Notes under the pieces: generated by a model
The model's database searches: none
What the model was told of the DNA's origin: nothing
Seen by the model: only the letters and a program-made list of their open reading frames with translations
Position numbers and translations under genes: made by a program
Source: Caballeronia calidae
GTDB lineage: Bacteria > Pseudomonadota > Gammaproteobacteria > Burkholderiales > Burkholderiaceae
Direction of reading: 5' to 3'
NCBI RefSeq assembly: GCF_900044055.2
Contig: NZ_FCOX02000027.1
Location: forward strand, 1-64,000
DNA: 64,000 nucleotides
Shown: piece after piece, positions 8,224 to 17,406 of the stretch
How the letters are laid out: the number at the start of each line of letters is the position of its first letter
Numbering within the stretch: the first letter of the stretch is position 1

Positions 8224-9282
8224 TTAAGCTGTTTCGACGATGTTGCCCGTGCTGGCCGCCAGCACGATGGCCTCGGTAATCCGCAGATTCTGCAGGCCGT
8301 CGCGCGCGCTGACAATAGGCTCGGCTTCCCCGCGCGCCACGCGCCCGAAATGTTCCATCTGATGCGCGAGCGGATCGTCGCGCCGCATCGGCACGATGCT
8401 TTCCTCGAACGGCTTCCACCATGAGCGGTCCTCTGCCTTCGCGTAGGACTTGAGGCGCATCGTCGGCACCGAGAGGGAGCCGAAGGTGCCCGCGATCACG
8501 TAGCAGTCTTCCTCCGGATAAGTCGAGTAGGCCTTGTTCTCCTGCGAGGTCTGCTCCCAGCTGCGCGGGCACGCGGCCGTGTCGGACAGCATGAAGGTGC
8601 CGAGCGCGCCGCTCGCGAAGCGCAGATTGATCGCGACCGTATCTTCCACGGGAAAGCCGCGCGTGGCGTGGGAAGCGAACGCCTGCACCGCGACGATATC
8701 GCCGCACAGCATGCGCAGGTTGTGCACCTCGTGGATCATGTTGAGCAGGATCGGGCCGCCGCCCGGCTCGCGCCGCCACGGCGCGCTGGCGTAATACTCG
8801 TCGGGCTTGAAGAACACGGCGCTGCCCATCACCGCGACGAGCTTGCCGAGCCGCCCTTCGTCGATCACCTGCTTCGCGCGCGCCATGATCGGGCTGTGCG
8901 CGCGATGATGCCCGATCAGCACTTTCACGCCCGAGCGTTCGGTTTCATCGACGAGCGCCTGGGCCTCTTCGACGGTCGGCGCGATCGGCTTTTCGAGCAG
9001 CGTCGGCACGCCCGCCGCGAGACAGATGCGCGCATGCTCCACATGCAACTGATTCGGCGTCGCGAGCACGATGCCGTCGGGGCGATCTTTCGCGATCAGC
9101 TCATCGAGCGTCCTGTAGAGCGGCACGCCCGCTTTCGCGGCGATATCGGCCGCGGCGGGCGCCGGATCGACGATCGCGGAGAGCGTGCAGGTCGCGCTCG
9201 TCTGCGCGACGCCCATATGCGCCTGTCCGATGTAGCCCGCGCCTGCCACTGCAATCCGCGTCTTGCCTGAGTCTGTGTTCAC
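8224..9282 (-). CDS. Gfo/Idh/MocA family NAD(P)-dependent oxidoreductase
   Basis: A 352-aa protein with an N-terminal Rossmann fold (VAVAGAGYIGQAHM-type GxGxxG at about residue 13), the EKP motif (LLEKPIAPT, about residue 97) and the C-terminal alpha/beta domain including GGGPILLNMIHEVHNLR with the usual conserved His. The family oxidises sugar or cyclitol hydroxyls. Lying 23 bases upstream of aroQ and downstream of a shikimate-type carrier, it probably dehydrogenates quinate, shikimate or a related cyclic polyol to feed AroQ. That assignment is inferred from context. Confidence 0.8.
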   Translation of the reverse strand: MNTDSGKTRIAVAGAGYIGQAHMGVAQTSATCTLSAIVDPAPAAADIAAKAGVPLYRTLDELIAKDRPDGIVLATPNQLHVEHARICLAAGVPTLLEKPIAPTVEEAQALVDETERSGVKVLIGHHRAHSPIMARAKQVIDEGRLGKLVAVMGSAVFFKPDEYYASAPWRREPGGGPILLNMIHEVHNLRMLCGDIVAVQAFASHATRGFPVEDTVAINLRFASGALGTFMLSDTAACPRSWEQTSQENKAYSTYPEEDCYVIAGTFGSLSVPTMRLKSYAKAEDRSWWKPFEESIVPMRRDDPLAHQMEHFGRVARGEAEPIVSARDGLQNLRITEAIVLAASTGNIVETA

Positions 9283-9377
9283 CTGAATTCACCATTGTCG
9301 AAAAAAAGCGCGCACGGGGGCACGCGGACGGCGCGGTCAAGCGCCGCCGTGAGGAAAGTCTGTCGATCGAAGGGGAT

Positions 9378-10793
9378 TTAAGAAACGCGCGCGTTCGCGA
9401 CCGATTCCGCGCGCAGGCGGTCGTACTCCGCCTTCTCGACCGGCCGCGCGTTCGGCTCGCCGAGCTGGCTGAGCGGAATGCGATACGTCTCCCGCGCGCT
9501 CCAGGCGGCGATCGCGGCGATGATCGTCACGGCGAGCGTGATCGAGCCGATCGTGAACGGAATATTGGTGGCTCCCGGCGGCGCGACGGTTGCGAACAGC
9601 GCGGGCAGCAGCGCCGTGATCGTCGTGCCGACGTTCTGCGAGATCGCCATGGCGGAGACCCGCGTGCGCGTCGGAAAGAGCTCGGGATAGAAGCTCGGGA
9701 AGATCGCGTTATAGCCCTGATAGACGATGCCCCACATCAGCAGCGACGCGATGATCGCGAGCCCGACGCTCTGAATGCTGATCGCATAGAGATACACATA
9801 CGACAGCAGCCCCGATGCGATCGCGCCGACGATGATCGGCGGCTTGCGCCCGATTTTGTCGGAGAGATTGCCGACCAGCGGAATCACGACCACGGCGAGA
9901 ATATTGCCGACGACCGGAATCCACAGATACACGCTCTTGTGGAAACCGATGCCGTAGGCCGCCTGCACCGCATACGCCGCGCCGAAGATGGTCGCGACCA
10001 CGGGAATCACGTTCATCAGCGCCATGCAGACGACGCGGATCATGTCGGCGAGGTTGTACTTGAAGGCATCGACGATCGGCGAGCGCGGCACCGCGCCCTT
10101 CTCGCCTTCCTTCTCGAAGGCGGGCGTCTCATGCACTTCGCGGCGGATGATGTAGCCCGCGACCAGCACGAACGCCGAGAGCAGGAACGGAATGCGCCAG
10201 CCCCATGAGTTGAACGCGTCCTCGGGCATGTAGTACGCGAGCGGCAGGAACACGGCGGCGGCGAGAATCTGCCCGGCCTGCACCCCCTGGAGCGTGAAGC
10301 TCGCGAAGAAGCCGCGCCGGCCGAAAGGCGCGTGCTCCAGGATCATCGAGCTCGCGCCGGAGATTTCGCCCGCGACGGCGAAGCCCTGGACGAGGCGCAG
10401 GATCACGAGCAGCGTCGGCGCGAGCATGCCGACGCTGTGATACGTCGGCAGCAGGCCGACGGCCATCGTCGAGAAGCCCATCAGGAACATGCACAGCACG
10501 AGCACGGTCTTGCGGCCGTGCGTGTCGCCCCAGTGGCCGAGCACGAACGCGCCGATCGGCCGCGCGACATAGCCGACGCCATATGTGGCGAGCGACGCGA
10601 CGATCGCCACTTTCGGGTTGCCCGACGGAAAGAAGAGCTGCGGAAAGATCAGCGCGGCGGCCTGCGCGTAGATGAAGAAGTCGTAGTACTCGAGCGCGGA
10701 GCCGATCCAGCCGCTCGCGGTGGCCTTCTTCGTCTGCTTGTGGTGCTCGGCGTGCGACCCGCCCTTTGCACCGGGTGAGAGGTTCGTGTCCAT
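9378..10793 (-). CDS. MFS transporter, metabolite:proton symporter family (shikimate carrier-like)
   Basis: A 471-aa carrier with about 12 membrane helices. The N-terminus has the MHS-family pattern SGWIGSALEYYDFFIYAQAAAL, and the MFS loop GHWGDTHGRKTVL lies after helix 2. I start at ATG 10793 because AAGGAG precedes it; a longer upstream frame has no coding character. MHS members carry organic acids such as shikimate, citrate, alpha-ketoglutarate or proline-betaine. With aroQ downstream, shikimate or quinate uptake is the best guess. First gene of the operon. Confidence 0.8.
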   Translation of the reverse strand: MDTNLSPGAKGGSHAEHHKQTKKATASGWIGSALEYYDFFIYAQAAALIFPQLFFPSGNPKVAIVASLATYGVGYVARPIGAFVLGHWGDTHGRKTVLVLCMFLMGFSTMAVGLLPTYHSVGMLAPTLLVILRLVQGFAVAGEISGASSMILEHAPFGRRGFFASFTLQGVQAGQILAAAVFLPLAYYMPEDAFNSWGWRIPFLLSAFVLVAGYIIRREVHETPAFEKEGEKGAVPRSPIVDAFKYNLADMIRVVCMALMNVIPVVATIFGAAYAVQAAYGIGFHKSVYLWIPVVGNILAVVVIPLVGNLSDKIGRKPPIIVGAIASGLLSYVYLYAISIQSVGLAIIASLLMWGIVYQGYNAIFPSFYPELFPTRTRVSAMAISQNVGTTITALLPALFATVAPPGATNIPFTIGSITLAVTIIAAIAAWSARETYRIPLSQLGEPNARPVEKAEYDRLRAESVANARVS

Positions 10794-11205
10794 GACGTCT
10801 CCTTTTATGGGATCGCCCGACGGCTTCGGCGGCCATCGTCGCGACGATGTTCCTACATCGATATCACAGCTGCCCTTCTTCCTTCTCGGCGGACGACATC
10901 CGGTGCGCGCGCAGCGGACATCCATTCATGATCGTCTCTGATACGAAAGCTTTCGATGAGGCAAAACCCGCGCGCCCGCTGCGAGATGAAGAGATTGAGC
11001 GATAAATTACTATGTCCGCGCGAAAACATAATCTGGCTCCAAGGAAAATCAGAGTGTGCCCGGAGCGAATAATCGACGCCGAAACCAAGTCGCCGCTAAG
11101 TTTTGCCTAAAGCTTGTGCAGACGCGGCCGTATACACGAGTACCGGCGGTGACCGCATCGCTGCCGACCTCTCCTCTTCGTCCTCTCGCTGGCCCCGTTT
11201 TCCGT
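10794..11205. other. intergenic region with several palindromes
   Basis: About 410 bases between the divergent transporter operon and the diguanylate cyclase gene. It contains the palindromes listed at 10834-10860 and CGAAAGCTTTCG (10944-10955). If the cyclase uses its upstream GTG (11056), the gap is 262 bases. Confidence 0.4.
10834..10860. promoter_or_regulatory. overlapping palindromes upstream of the shikimate-type operon
   Basis: CATCGTCGCGACGATG (10834-10849) is a perfect 16-base palindrome. It overlaps CGATGT-TCCT-ACATCG (10845-10860), a second inverted repeat. They sit about 41-67 bases upstream of the transporter ATG, where an operator would be expected. The regulator is not encoded next to it. 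Confidence 0.45.
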
Positions 11206-12780
11206 ATGTCAGGCAACCCGTCGTTGATCGATTCGATTCTGGCCACGCCGGCGACAGAGGACGGGCGCATCACGCCCGCCATCCGGGCATCGCTTCTGTC
11301 GACGCTCGTCGAGGACGTCCGTCCGCTGCTGTTGTCGGGGCTGTCCGGCGCTTTTGTCGCGCTGACCGCGCTCGGACGCCAGCAGGCGCTCTGGACGATC
11401 CTCTGGGTCGCCGCCGATGCGCTCCTGCTCGCCACGCGCCTTTCCATCGTGAGCCGCTTTCGCGCGCTGCGACGCGCGGGCGCGCCGCAGCCCGGCCCGT
11501 GGGCCGCGCGCTATGCGCCGTTCGGACTCGCGGCGTGTCTCGTGACCGGCCTCGGCGCGATGGCCTGCGTGATCTCCGGCGACGCCGTGCTCGCATCGCT
11601 CGCGATCATGGTGACGGCGGGCCTGCTCGGCGGCGTCGCGTCGCGCAACGCGGGCACGCCGCATCTGGCGATCGCGCAGGTGTGCCTCGGCGCGCTGCCG
11701 ATCGGCGTCGGCGGGCTGTTCGGGCCTCCCGGTTACTGGATTGTCGTGCCTCCGCTCTTTCTCTACGTCGCCGCGATGTATGCGGTCGTGCAGCGCCACT
11801 ATCGCGGTCTGGTCGCATTGATGACCGCCGAACAGGGTCACGCCGAAATCGCCGCGCGCTTCGACGCCGCGCTCGCGCACGTGCCGCATGGCCTCTGCAC
11901 CGTGGATGCGTCGGGCAAGGTGGTGATCGCGAACCGCAAGGCGGCGGAACTGTTCGGCGCGACCGTCGACATGCTGCGGCTGAACGTTTCGTTGCCGGAA
12001 TTCATCGGCTATGTCGGGTTCGCGAAGTTCGGCGAGTCGATGCGTGCGCAGTTCGCCGAGCGTTGCGCGCAGTGGCTCGAGGAAGGCGGCCTGCCGCTCG
12101 ATCTGCCGCTGCGCGACGGCCGTCAGCTCGAACTGAGCCGCAACCCGGTGCCGGACGGCAGCGCGGTGATCATCATCGAGGACGTGACGGAGCGCCGCAA
12201 AGCCGAAGCGCAGATCCTGCACTGGGCGCATCACGATTCGCTCACGGGCCTGCCGAACCGGCGCTATCTCGGCGATCACGCCGAGCGTCTGATGGCGGGC
12301 GGGGCCGGCCGCGAAAAAGTGATGGTGATGTATGTCGATCTCGACGGCTTCAAGCGCGTGAACGACACGCACGGCCACAACGCGGGCGACGAGCTGCTGA
12401 AGCTCGCCGCCGACCGCCTGCGCAACGCAATGCGCCGCGGCGAGCTGGCCGCGCGCCTCGGCGGCGACGAATTCGCGATCGTCGCGACCTACATCGCGGA
12501 TGCGTCGAGCGCGGCCTTCGCCCGCAAGATCATTCGCGAGTTGTCGGTGCCCTACGCGCTCGCGGGCGGGCAGACGATGCGCGTGGGCGTGAGCGTCGGC
12601 ATCGCGCTCGCGCGGTCGGGCGAATCGTTCGAAAGCGCATTGAAGCGCGCCGATGACGCGTTGTACGACGCGAAATCCGCGGAGCGCGGCGGATACCGGT
12701 TTTCAGATGGCGACGGCGAAGCCGTGGCGAACGAGGAGCAGGCCATCGGCGCATTGGCCGATCGGGGCCGCGCCTGGTAG
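11206..12780 (+). CDS. membrane diguanylate cyclase (TM-PAS-GGDEF)
   Basis: A 524-aa inner-membrane protein predicted to make cyclic di-GMP. Residues 30-200 hold about six membrane helices, then a PAS-like domain (about 215-330, starting AALAHVPHGLCTVDASGKVV), then a GGDEF domain whose intact catalytic motif RLGGDEF is at about 419. The inhibitory I-site position reads RRGE, not RxxD, so product feedback may be weak. I use ATG 11206, where homology-like sequence begins; a GTG at 11056 with AAGGA upstream would add 50 residues. It converges on the hybrid kinase gene. Confidence 0.85.
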   Translation: MSGNPSLIDSILATPATEDGRITPAIRASLLSTLVEDVRPLLLSGLSGAFVALTALGRQQALWTILWVAADALLLATRLSIVSRFRALRRAGAPQPGPWAARYAPFGLAACLVTGLGAMACVISGDAVLASLAIMVTAGLLGGVASRNAGTPHLAIAQVCLGALPIGVGGLFGPPGYWIVVPPLFLYVAAMYAVVQRHYRGLVALMTAEQGHAEIAARFDAALAHVPHGLCTVDASGKVVIANRKAAELFGATVDMLRLNVSLPEFIGYVGFAKFGESMRAQFAERCAQWLEEGGLPLDLPLRDGRQLELSRNPVPDGSAVIIIEDVTERRKAEAQILHWAHHDSLTGLPNRRYLGDHAERLMAGGAGREKVMVMYVDLDGFKRVNDTHGHNAGDELLKLAADRLRNAMRRGELAARLGGDEFAIVATYIADASSAAFARKIIRELSVPYALAGGQTMRVGVSVGIALARSGESFESALKRADDALYDAKSAERGGYRFSDGDGEAVANEEQAIGALADRGRAW

Positions 12781-12813
12781 ACGCCGCTGCGCGTCATCCC
12801 TTTCCGGCAGCGA

Positions 12814-15800
12814 CTAGCCTTGCGCCTGCAGCACCCCATGCTGCAGATCGCGAAGCTCGATGAGATCGCTTCGGATCAGCGAGACGAACGTTTCGACATC
12901 TTCTCCCCAGCTACCCGTCTCTCTCAGCAGACTGCGCAATTCCTCGCATTCGTCATAGAGCATCGACGGCCCGAGCACCGACAGACCGCCCGAGATCCGA
13001 TGCGCCCATCGGCGCAGCTTCGCCACATCGCGCGCTTCGCAGACCACATCGAGCGCGACGATATCCTCGTCGATCTGCTGCACGATGTCGCGCACATACG
13101 CAAAGGGAACGGCAGGCAGGCGCGGCGGCAGATCGTCCCCGTGATGGTCCGTCTGCGGCGCTTGCCCCTGCGCGTCGGCGCGCGGGCTCGCCGAGGCCGG
13201 CAGGACGCCGGCCAGGACCGCGAGCGGAACCGGCTTGGTCAGGTAATCGGTGAACCCCAGGGCGCGGCCGTTCTCCACATCCTTGGCGCTCGCGCTCGCG
13301 CTCACCGCATAGACCGGCATGGACGGATCGAGCGCGCGAATCGCGGCGAGCAGTTCGGCTCCGCTCATCTTCGGCATGTCCATGTCCGTCAGCACGATGC
13401 TCACGCGGTTCTTGCGCAGCAGTTCGAGCGCCGCCTCGCCGTCCGCCGCTTCCAGCACCGATGCGCCCAGCGTCAGCAGTTGATCGCGCAGCAGGCTGCG
13501 GTTCAGACGGTTGTCCTCCGCGATCAGCACCGTCGGGCCTGCCCTGCGCGGCGCCGCGAAAGCTTCTGCGTCGGCCGCGGCTTCTCCGGCATTCGCGCCC
13601 CCGCGGTGCCGTTGTCCCTTGATGATCTGCACGGCCTCGCCGAATCCCTTGAGGCTGAGCGTGCTGACTTCGAGCAGACCGTCTGCGTTGACGGCCGGCA
13701 CCAGCGGCCCGCTCTGCGACAGACGAATGACGCGCGCCCGATCGCGCCAGACGGCCGCGATTTCCTGATCGGTGAATTCGTCCGTCACAACGAGATATTC
13801 GCAATGCCCGATATCCACTGCCGCGCCCGCGTTCGCGATGTAGGTCGGTGCGCTTTCGTCCTTGTCATACAGACTGTCCAGCCACTCGCGATATTCGCTC
13901 GCGCGGCACATGATGGCGGGGCGTCCGCCGAGCGGTGCGTCGTTTTGATCGAACGCGGCCTCGTCCGCGCGCAATGGCAGCGACACGGTGATGCGCGTGC
14001 CGACGCCTTCGGTGCTCTCCAGCGCGATGTTCCCTTTCATGAGCTGGCAAAGCCGCACGCAGATCGATAGTCCGAGCCCCGTGCCGCGCGCTTGCGTCAG
14101 CCGATGCGAATCGCCCTGCATGAACGGCTGAAACAGCATCTCCTGCTGCTGCTCCGGAATACCGATACCCGAATCGGCCACGCTCAGTTCGAGTACGCCG
14201 TTGGTCCATCGCGCGCGCACGACGATCTTGCCGGAATACGTGAACTTGAGCGCGTTGCCCAGGAGATTGTTGAGAATCTGCGACAGACGGATCGGATCGA
14301 AGAACAGCTTGCGCGGACACGTGCGATCGATCACCACGAAAAGCCGCAAGCCCTGCCGGTTCGCGATCGGCGCATGCGCCGCCAGCACCTTCACGATGAG
14401 CTCGCGAATCGAACCCCATTCCTCCGAAAGCCGCATCTCTCCGATGTCCATCTTCGAGAAATCGAGGACGTCGTTGACGACTTGCAGCAGCGCATTCGCC
14501 GATGCCTGCATGGCCTGCACGCGCGCTTCCTGTTCCGCCGCGAGCGGTCCGAGCGCCACGAGCTCCAGATTGCCGACGAGCGACGACAAGGGCGTCCTGA
14601 TTTCGTGGCTCATCGACGCAAAGAAGCTCAGTTTGGCTTTGCTCACCGCCTCGCTGGTTTCCTTCGCGGCGCGCAGGAGATTTTCGACCTCGTGCTGCTC
14701 GGTGACGTCGACGATCGCGCAAAACAGCACATCGGTCTTGTTCAGGATCGCCGACGTGTAGGAGATCTTCAGGTGCGACGCGGCGGCGTCCGGCCTGAAG
14801 AAGGAAAACGATAATTCCTTGATGTCCGATGCCGCGCCTTCCTTCGGCGGCTCGACGCCGTTCCGCTCGAAGGCCTCGCACAGCGCAGGAGGCAGAGGCT
14901 TCGCCGGGTCGTCCAGATCGAGCAGTCTGCGCGCCACCTGGTTCGCCGCCACGATATGGAAATCGGCCCGCAACGCGATGCACAGCCCGACGGGCGTTGC
15001 ATGCACCAGCAGATGATTGAGAATTTCGCCTTCGACGGCGCGGCACGCCTGCTCGTAAGTGCGCGTCAGGATTCGATGGTTCCAGAAGCGGTACATGACC
15101 AGCAGCATGCCGATGAGCGACGTGGTCACGAGCACGATGATGATCAACTCCGTGCGCTTCGCTTTCAACTCCGCCCGAAAAGGCAGCGCGAGCACGATGC
15201 GGCCGATCCCGAGCGCGAGCGGATCCATCCGCGCTCCCCAGCCGAATCCGGGCATCCAGTGATACATGGACGTCTCTGCGCGCTTCAGTTGTTGCTCGGC
15301 ATGGCGCGTGTACTCGCTTGCGTTGCCCGCCAGGGCGTTGCCATTCGCATCGAAGATCGCGATCTGCGACTCGAACGAATCCGCGATGATGCCCTTCAGG
15401 ACGTTCTCCAGCACCACCCTCGTGTACACCAGCCCATAGGGCTCGCCATCCTTCGCGACGACCATGAACATCACGACGGTGGGCCGCCGGAACAACTGGG
15501 GCTGCGAGATGAACCACATCACGCGATGCTGACGCGCGGCGTCGAGCGGCGAGATCGAGTGGACGGTCATGTAGAGCTTCGCGGCCTGGGCGAGGGTGAC
15601 CGAGCGAGCAGAGGACTCGGCCTGCATTTGCACGTCGTAAAGGAAATCGATGCCATACGCGGCCGTTCCGTCATACGAGGAAAAAAGCAGGACGACGGGC
15701 GTGGAATCTCGTGCGATCGACTGCAGCGCGGCCTTGCACGTCCGCAGCAAGGCGATGTCCTCACGATTCTCCGAGAACCGCTGACATCCCTCGTCCCTGG

Positions 15801-16113
15801 CGGGGTTATGGGCGGCGGTTGGCGCCGAACCCGCGTTCATCAACTCGAGCAGCAAGGCGGCCGTGCTGAGCATGTTGAATCGGCTGAAAATCGCCTGATT
15901 GACGTTGCGAAGCATGGTCTGCGCATTTTCATGCTCGCTCCTCAATGTCCGGAGAGCCAGATTGTAGGTCGCGGCTCCCGCCCCGCAGAGCGCGGTGAAG
16001 ATCAGCAATCCCACCACGACTGCGAATATGCGTCGCTCCCTGATGAGATTTCTTTCCAGCATCCGCAGCATCTGCAGAGGCGAATCCTGCGACGCGGCGA
16101 AAAAGCGCTCCAT
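12814..16113 (-). CDS. hybrid sensor histidine kinase/response regulator with Hpt domain
   Basis: A 1099-aa phosphorelay kinase. Order: membrane helix (about 25-50), periplasmic sensor (about 50-310), second membrane helix, PAS-like region (about 360-480), HisKA with FFASMSHEIRTP (His near 501), HATPase ending GTGLGLSICVRLC, a degenerate receiver lacking acidic pocket motifs (about 715-820), an intact receiver with VLIAEDN and VLTDMDMP (Asp near 909), and a C-terminal Hpt with WAHRISGG (His near 1037). This is the RcsC/EvgS/BvgS layout. Its ATG shares one base with the stop of the response regulator gene (TGATG), so the two are translationally coupled and surely partners. The stimulus is unknown. 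Confidence 0.88.
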   Translation of the reverse strand: MERFFAASQDSPLQMLRMLERNLIRERRIFAVVVGLLIFTALCGAGAATYNLALRTLRSEHENAQTMLRNVNQAIFSRFNMLSTAALLLELMNAGSAPTAAHNPARDEGCQRFSENREDIALLRTCKAALQSIARDSTPVVLLFSSYDGTAAYGIDFLYDVQMQAESSARSVTLAQAAKLYMTVHSISPLDAARQHRVMWFISQPQLFRRPTVVMFMVVAKDGEPYGLVYTRVVLENVLKGIIADSFESQIAIFDANGNALAGNASEYTRHAEQQLKRAETSMYHWMPGFGWGARMDPLALGIGRIVLALPFRAELKAKRTELIIIVLVTTSLIGMLLVMYRFWNHRILTRTYEQACRAVEGEILNHLLVHATPVGLCIALRADFHIVAANQVARRLLDLDDPAKPLPPALCEAFERNGVEPPKEGAASDIKELSFSFFRPDAAASHLKISYTSAILNKTDVLFCAIVDVTEQHEVENLLRAAKETSEAVSKAKLSFFASMSHEIRTPLSSLVGNLELVALGPLAAEQEARVQAMQASANALLQVVNDVLDFSKMDIGEMRLSEEWGSIRELIVKVLAAHAPIANRQGLRLFVVIDRTCPRKLFFDPIRLSQILNNLLGNALKFTYSGKIVVRARWTNGVLELSVADSGIGIPEQQQEMLFQPFMQGDSHRLTQARGTGLGLSICVRLCQLMKGNIALESTEGVGTRITVSLPLRADEAAFDQNDAPLGGRPAIMCRASEYREWLDSLYDKDESAPTYIANAGAAVDIGHCEYLVVTDEFTDQEIAAVWRDRARVIRLSQSGPLVPAVNADGLLEVSTLSLKGFGEAVQIIKGQRHRGGANAGEAAADAEAFAAPRRAGPTVLIAEDNRLNRSLLRDQLLTLGASVLEAADGEAALELLRKNRVSIVLTDMDMPKMSGAELLAAIRALDPSMPVYAVSASASAKDVENGRALGFTDYLTKPVPLAVLAGVLPASASPRADAQGQAPQTDHHGDDLPPRLPAVPFAYVRDIVQQIDEDIVALDVVCEARDVAKLRRWAHRISGGLSVLGPSMLYDECEELRSLLRETGSWGEDVETFVSLIRSDLIELRDLQHGVLQAQG

Positions 16114-16832
16114 CAGGCTAGCCCGGTTCTCACTGCGTACTTGACCAGATCCACATGGTTTTCTATGTGCAGCTTGCGCATGGCGGATCGCTTCTGCGTG
16201 GCGACGGTGGGCACGGACCGGCTCAGCGTGCGCGCGATCTCCGTCACCGAAAGTCCTTGCGCGAACAGCCGCACGACTTCCAGTTCGCGCGGCGAGAGCG
16301 GCTGTTCGCGCGCGAGATCCTTCGTGGTCGAGCCTTCCCTCGCCAGACGAAGCTGAATCTTCGGCGAGACGATGGTTTCTTTCGCAACCAGCGCCCGTAT
16401 GCTGATCTGCGCGAGTTCGCTCGGCGGTTCCTCCTTGCTCACGATCGCCGCGACGCCGAGCTTGCATAGCTCATGAAACATGTCGCCGCTCGTCATCATC
16501 GTGACGACGACGATCGGAATCTGGGGATGCGAGCGGCGCAATCTGCTCACGAGGCGCAAGCCATCCAATTCGACGTCCTCATCGCCCTGCATGACGAGAT
16601 CGGTGATGATGAGGTCGACGGGTTCCGCATCGACGACACGAATCAACTCCGCGCCCGAGCTCACCATGGCTCCGATAACGTAACCGGGAAGTTTGGAAAA
16701 CTGATCAGACAGGGCCAAGAGGACGATGGGGTGATCGTCGGCCAGCACCACGCGAACCGTACGCATGGTTCCATTCATGGGCGCACCACTGCAATGATGT
16801 CTCGTCTCTGCAATGAAAGATGAAACAGACAC
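16113..16832 (-). CDS. LuxR/NarL-family response regulator (RcsB-like)
   Basis: A 239-aa regulator with an N-terminal receiver (VVLADDHPIVLLAL; phospho-acceptor Asp in LIITDLVM) and a C-terminal helix-turn-helix (LSPRELEVVRLFAQGLSVTEIARTLSRSV). The residues after the recognition helix (PTVATQKRSAMRKLHI) match the RcsB type. Start is uncertain: GTG 16832 has AAGGAG only three bases away, while ATG 16778 or 16769 would begin just before the receiver. It is the upstream gene of a two-gene operon with the hybrid kinase and is its expected phosphorelay output. Confidence 0.85.
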   Translation of the reverse strand: MSVSSFIAETRHHCSGAPMNGTMRTVRVVLADDHPIVLLALSDQFSKLPGYVIGAMVSSGAELIRVVDAEPVDLIITDLVMQGDEDVELDGLRLVSRLRRSHPQIPIVVVTMMTSGDMFHELCKLGVAAIVSKEEPPSELAQISIRALVAKETIVSPKIQLRLAREGSTTKDLAREQPLSPRELEVVRLFAQGLSVTEIARTLSRSVPTVATQKRSAMRKLHIENHVDLVKYAVRTGLA

Positions 16833-16872
16833 GTGCTCCTTCTTGAAACGTGAAACGGACGAACGACGTATG

Positions 16873-17406
16873 TCAGCAACACGGCCCCCGAATGAACATG
16901 TACTCGTGGAACTGATTGTAGGTCACGCCCGATGCCATGGAAAGAACGCGGACCGAGTACAGCCGACGCCCGGCCGCCCTCGAGCCCGCATCCCCTTCCG
17001 TCCGTTCGTCGCGATCCGCACAGTCCGCTTCCAGCCGACAGCCGAGTTGCGTACGGCCGCCGTCGCACAGGTCGCAAGCGGAGGCCTGGCTTCGGCACTT
17101 CCGTGCGCCCGCATGCTCCTGAACCCGTGTCGGCCGCAGCGCTGCACGCCGCAACGCATGCAGCGGCATGACCACGTCCTCGCTTCTGCGGCTTTCCACC
17201 AGCAACATCGCGGCGATGGAGATCATGCACAGCGAGCACAGGATGGCGACGATCAGGATCACCGTCGAGGCCGCGTCGCTCAGGGCGAGACCGATGAGCA
17301 GGAACAACGACAACGCAAAAAAGACCGACACCAGGATCACGGCATGGCGGCCAACTCTCTTGCGGCATGCGCGGAACAATCCGCCAATGAAATTGGACGC
17401 TGACAT
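16873..17406 (-). CDS. membrane protein with cysteine-rich tail, 177 aa
   Basis: From MSASNFIGG the protein has a short basic segment, two membrane helices (about residues 19-40 and 45-67, VILVSVFFALSLFLLIGLAL and TVILIVAILCSLCMISIAAM), then a soluble half with Cys spaced C-x6-C-x2-C-x8-C-x5-C and a C-terminal GPCC. The spacing suggests metal binding or disulfides. It lies just upstream of the response regulator on the same strand, so it could be part of that signalling unit. No family recognised. Confidence 0.5.
   Translation of the reverse strand: MSASNFIGGLFRACRKRVGRHAVILVSVFFALSLFLLIGLALSDAASTVILIVAILCSLCMISIAAMLLVESRRSEDVVMPLHALRRAALRPTRVQEHAGARKCRSQASACDLCDGGRTQLGCRLEADCADRDERTEGDAGSRAAGRRLYSVRVLSMASGVTYNQFHEYMFIRGPCC

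Noticed and set aside
11209..12378. 389-codon minus-strand frame over the diguanylate cyclase
   Set aside because: His/Arg-rich antisense frame; the GGDEF protein is certain.
12820..14070. 416-codon plus-strand frame over the hybrid kinase
   Set aside because: Shadow of the receiver and Hpt domains on the other strand; no motifs or ribosome site of its own.
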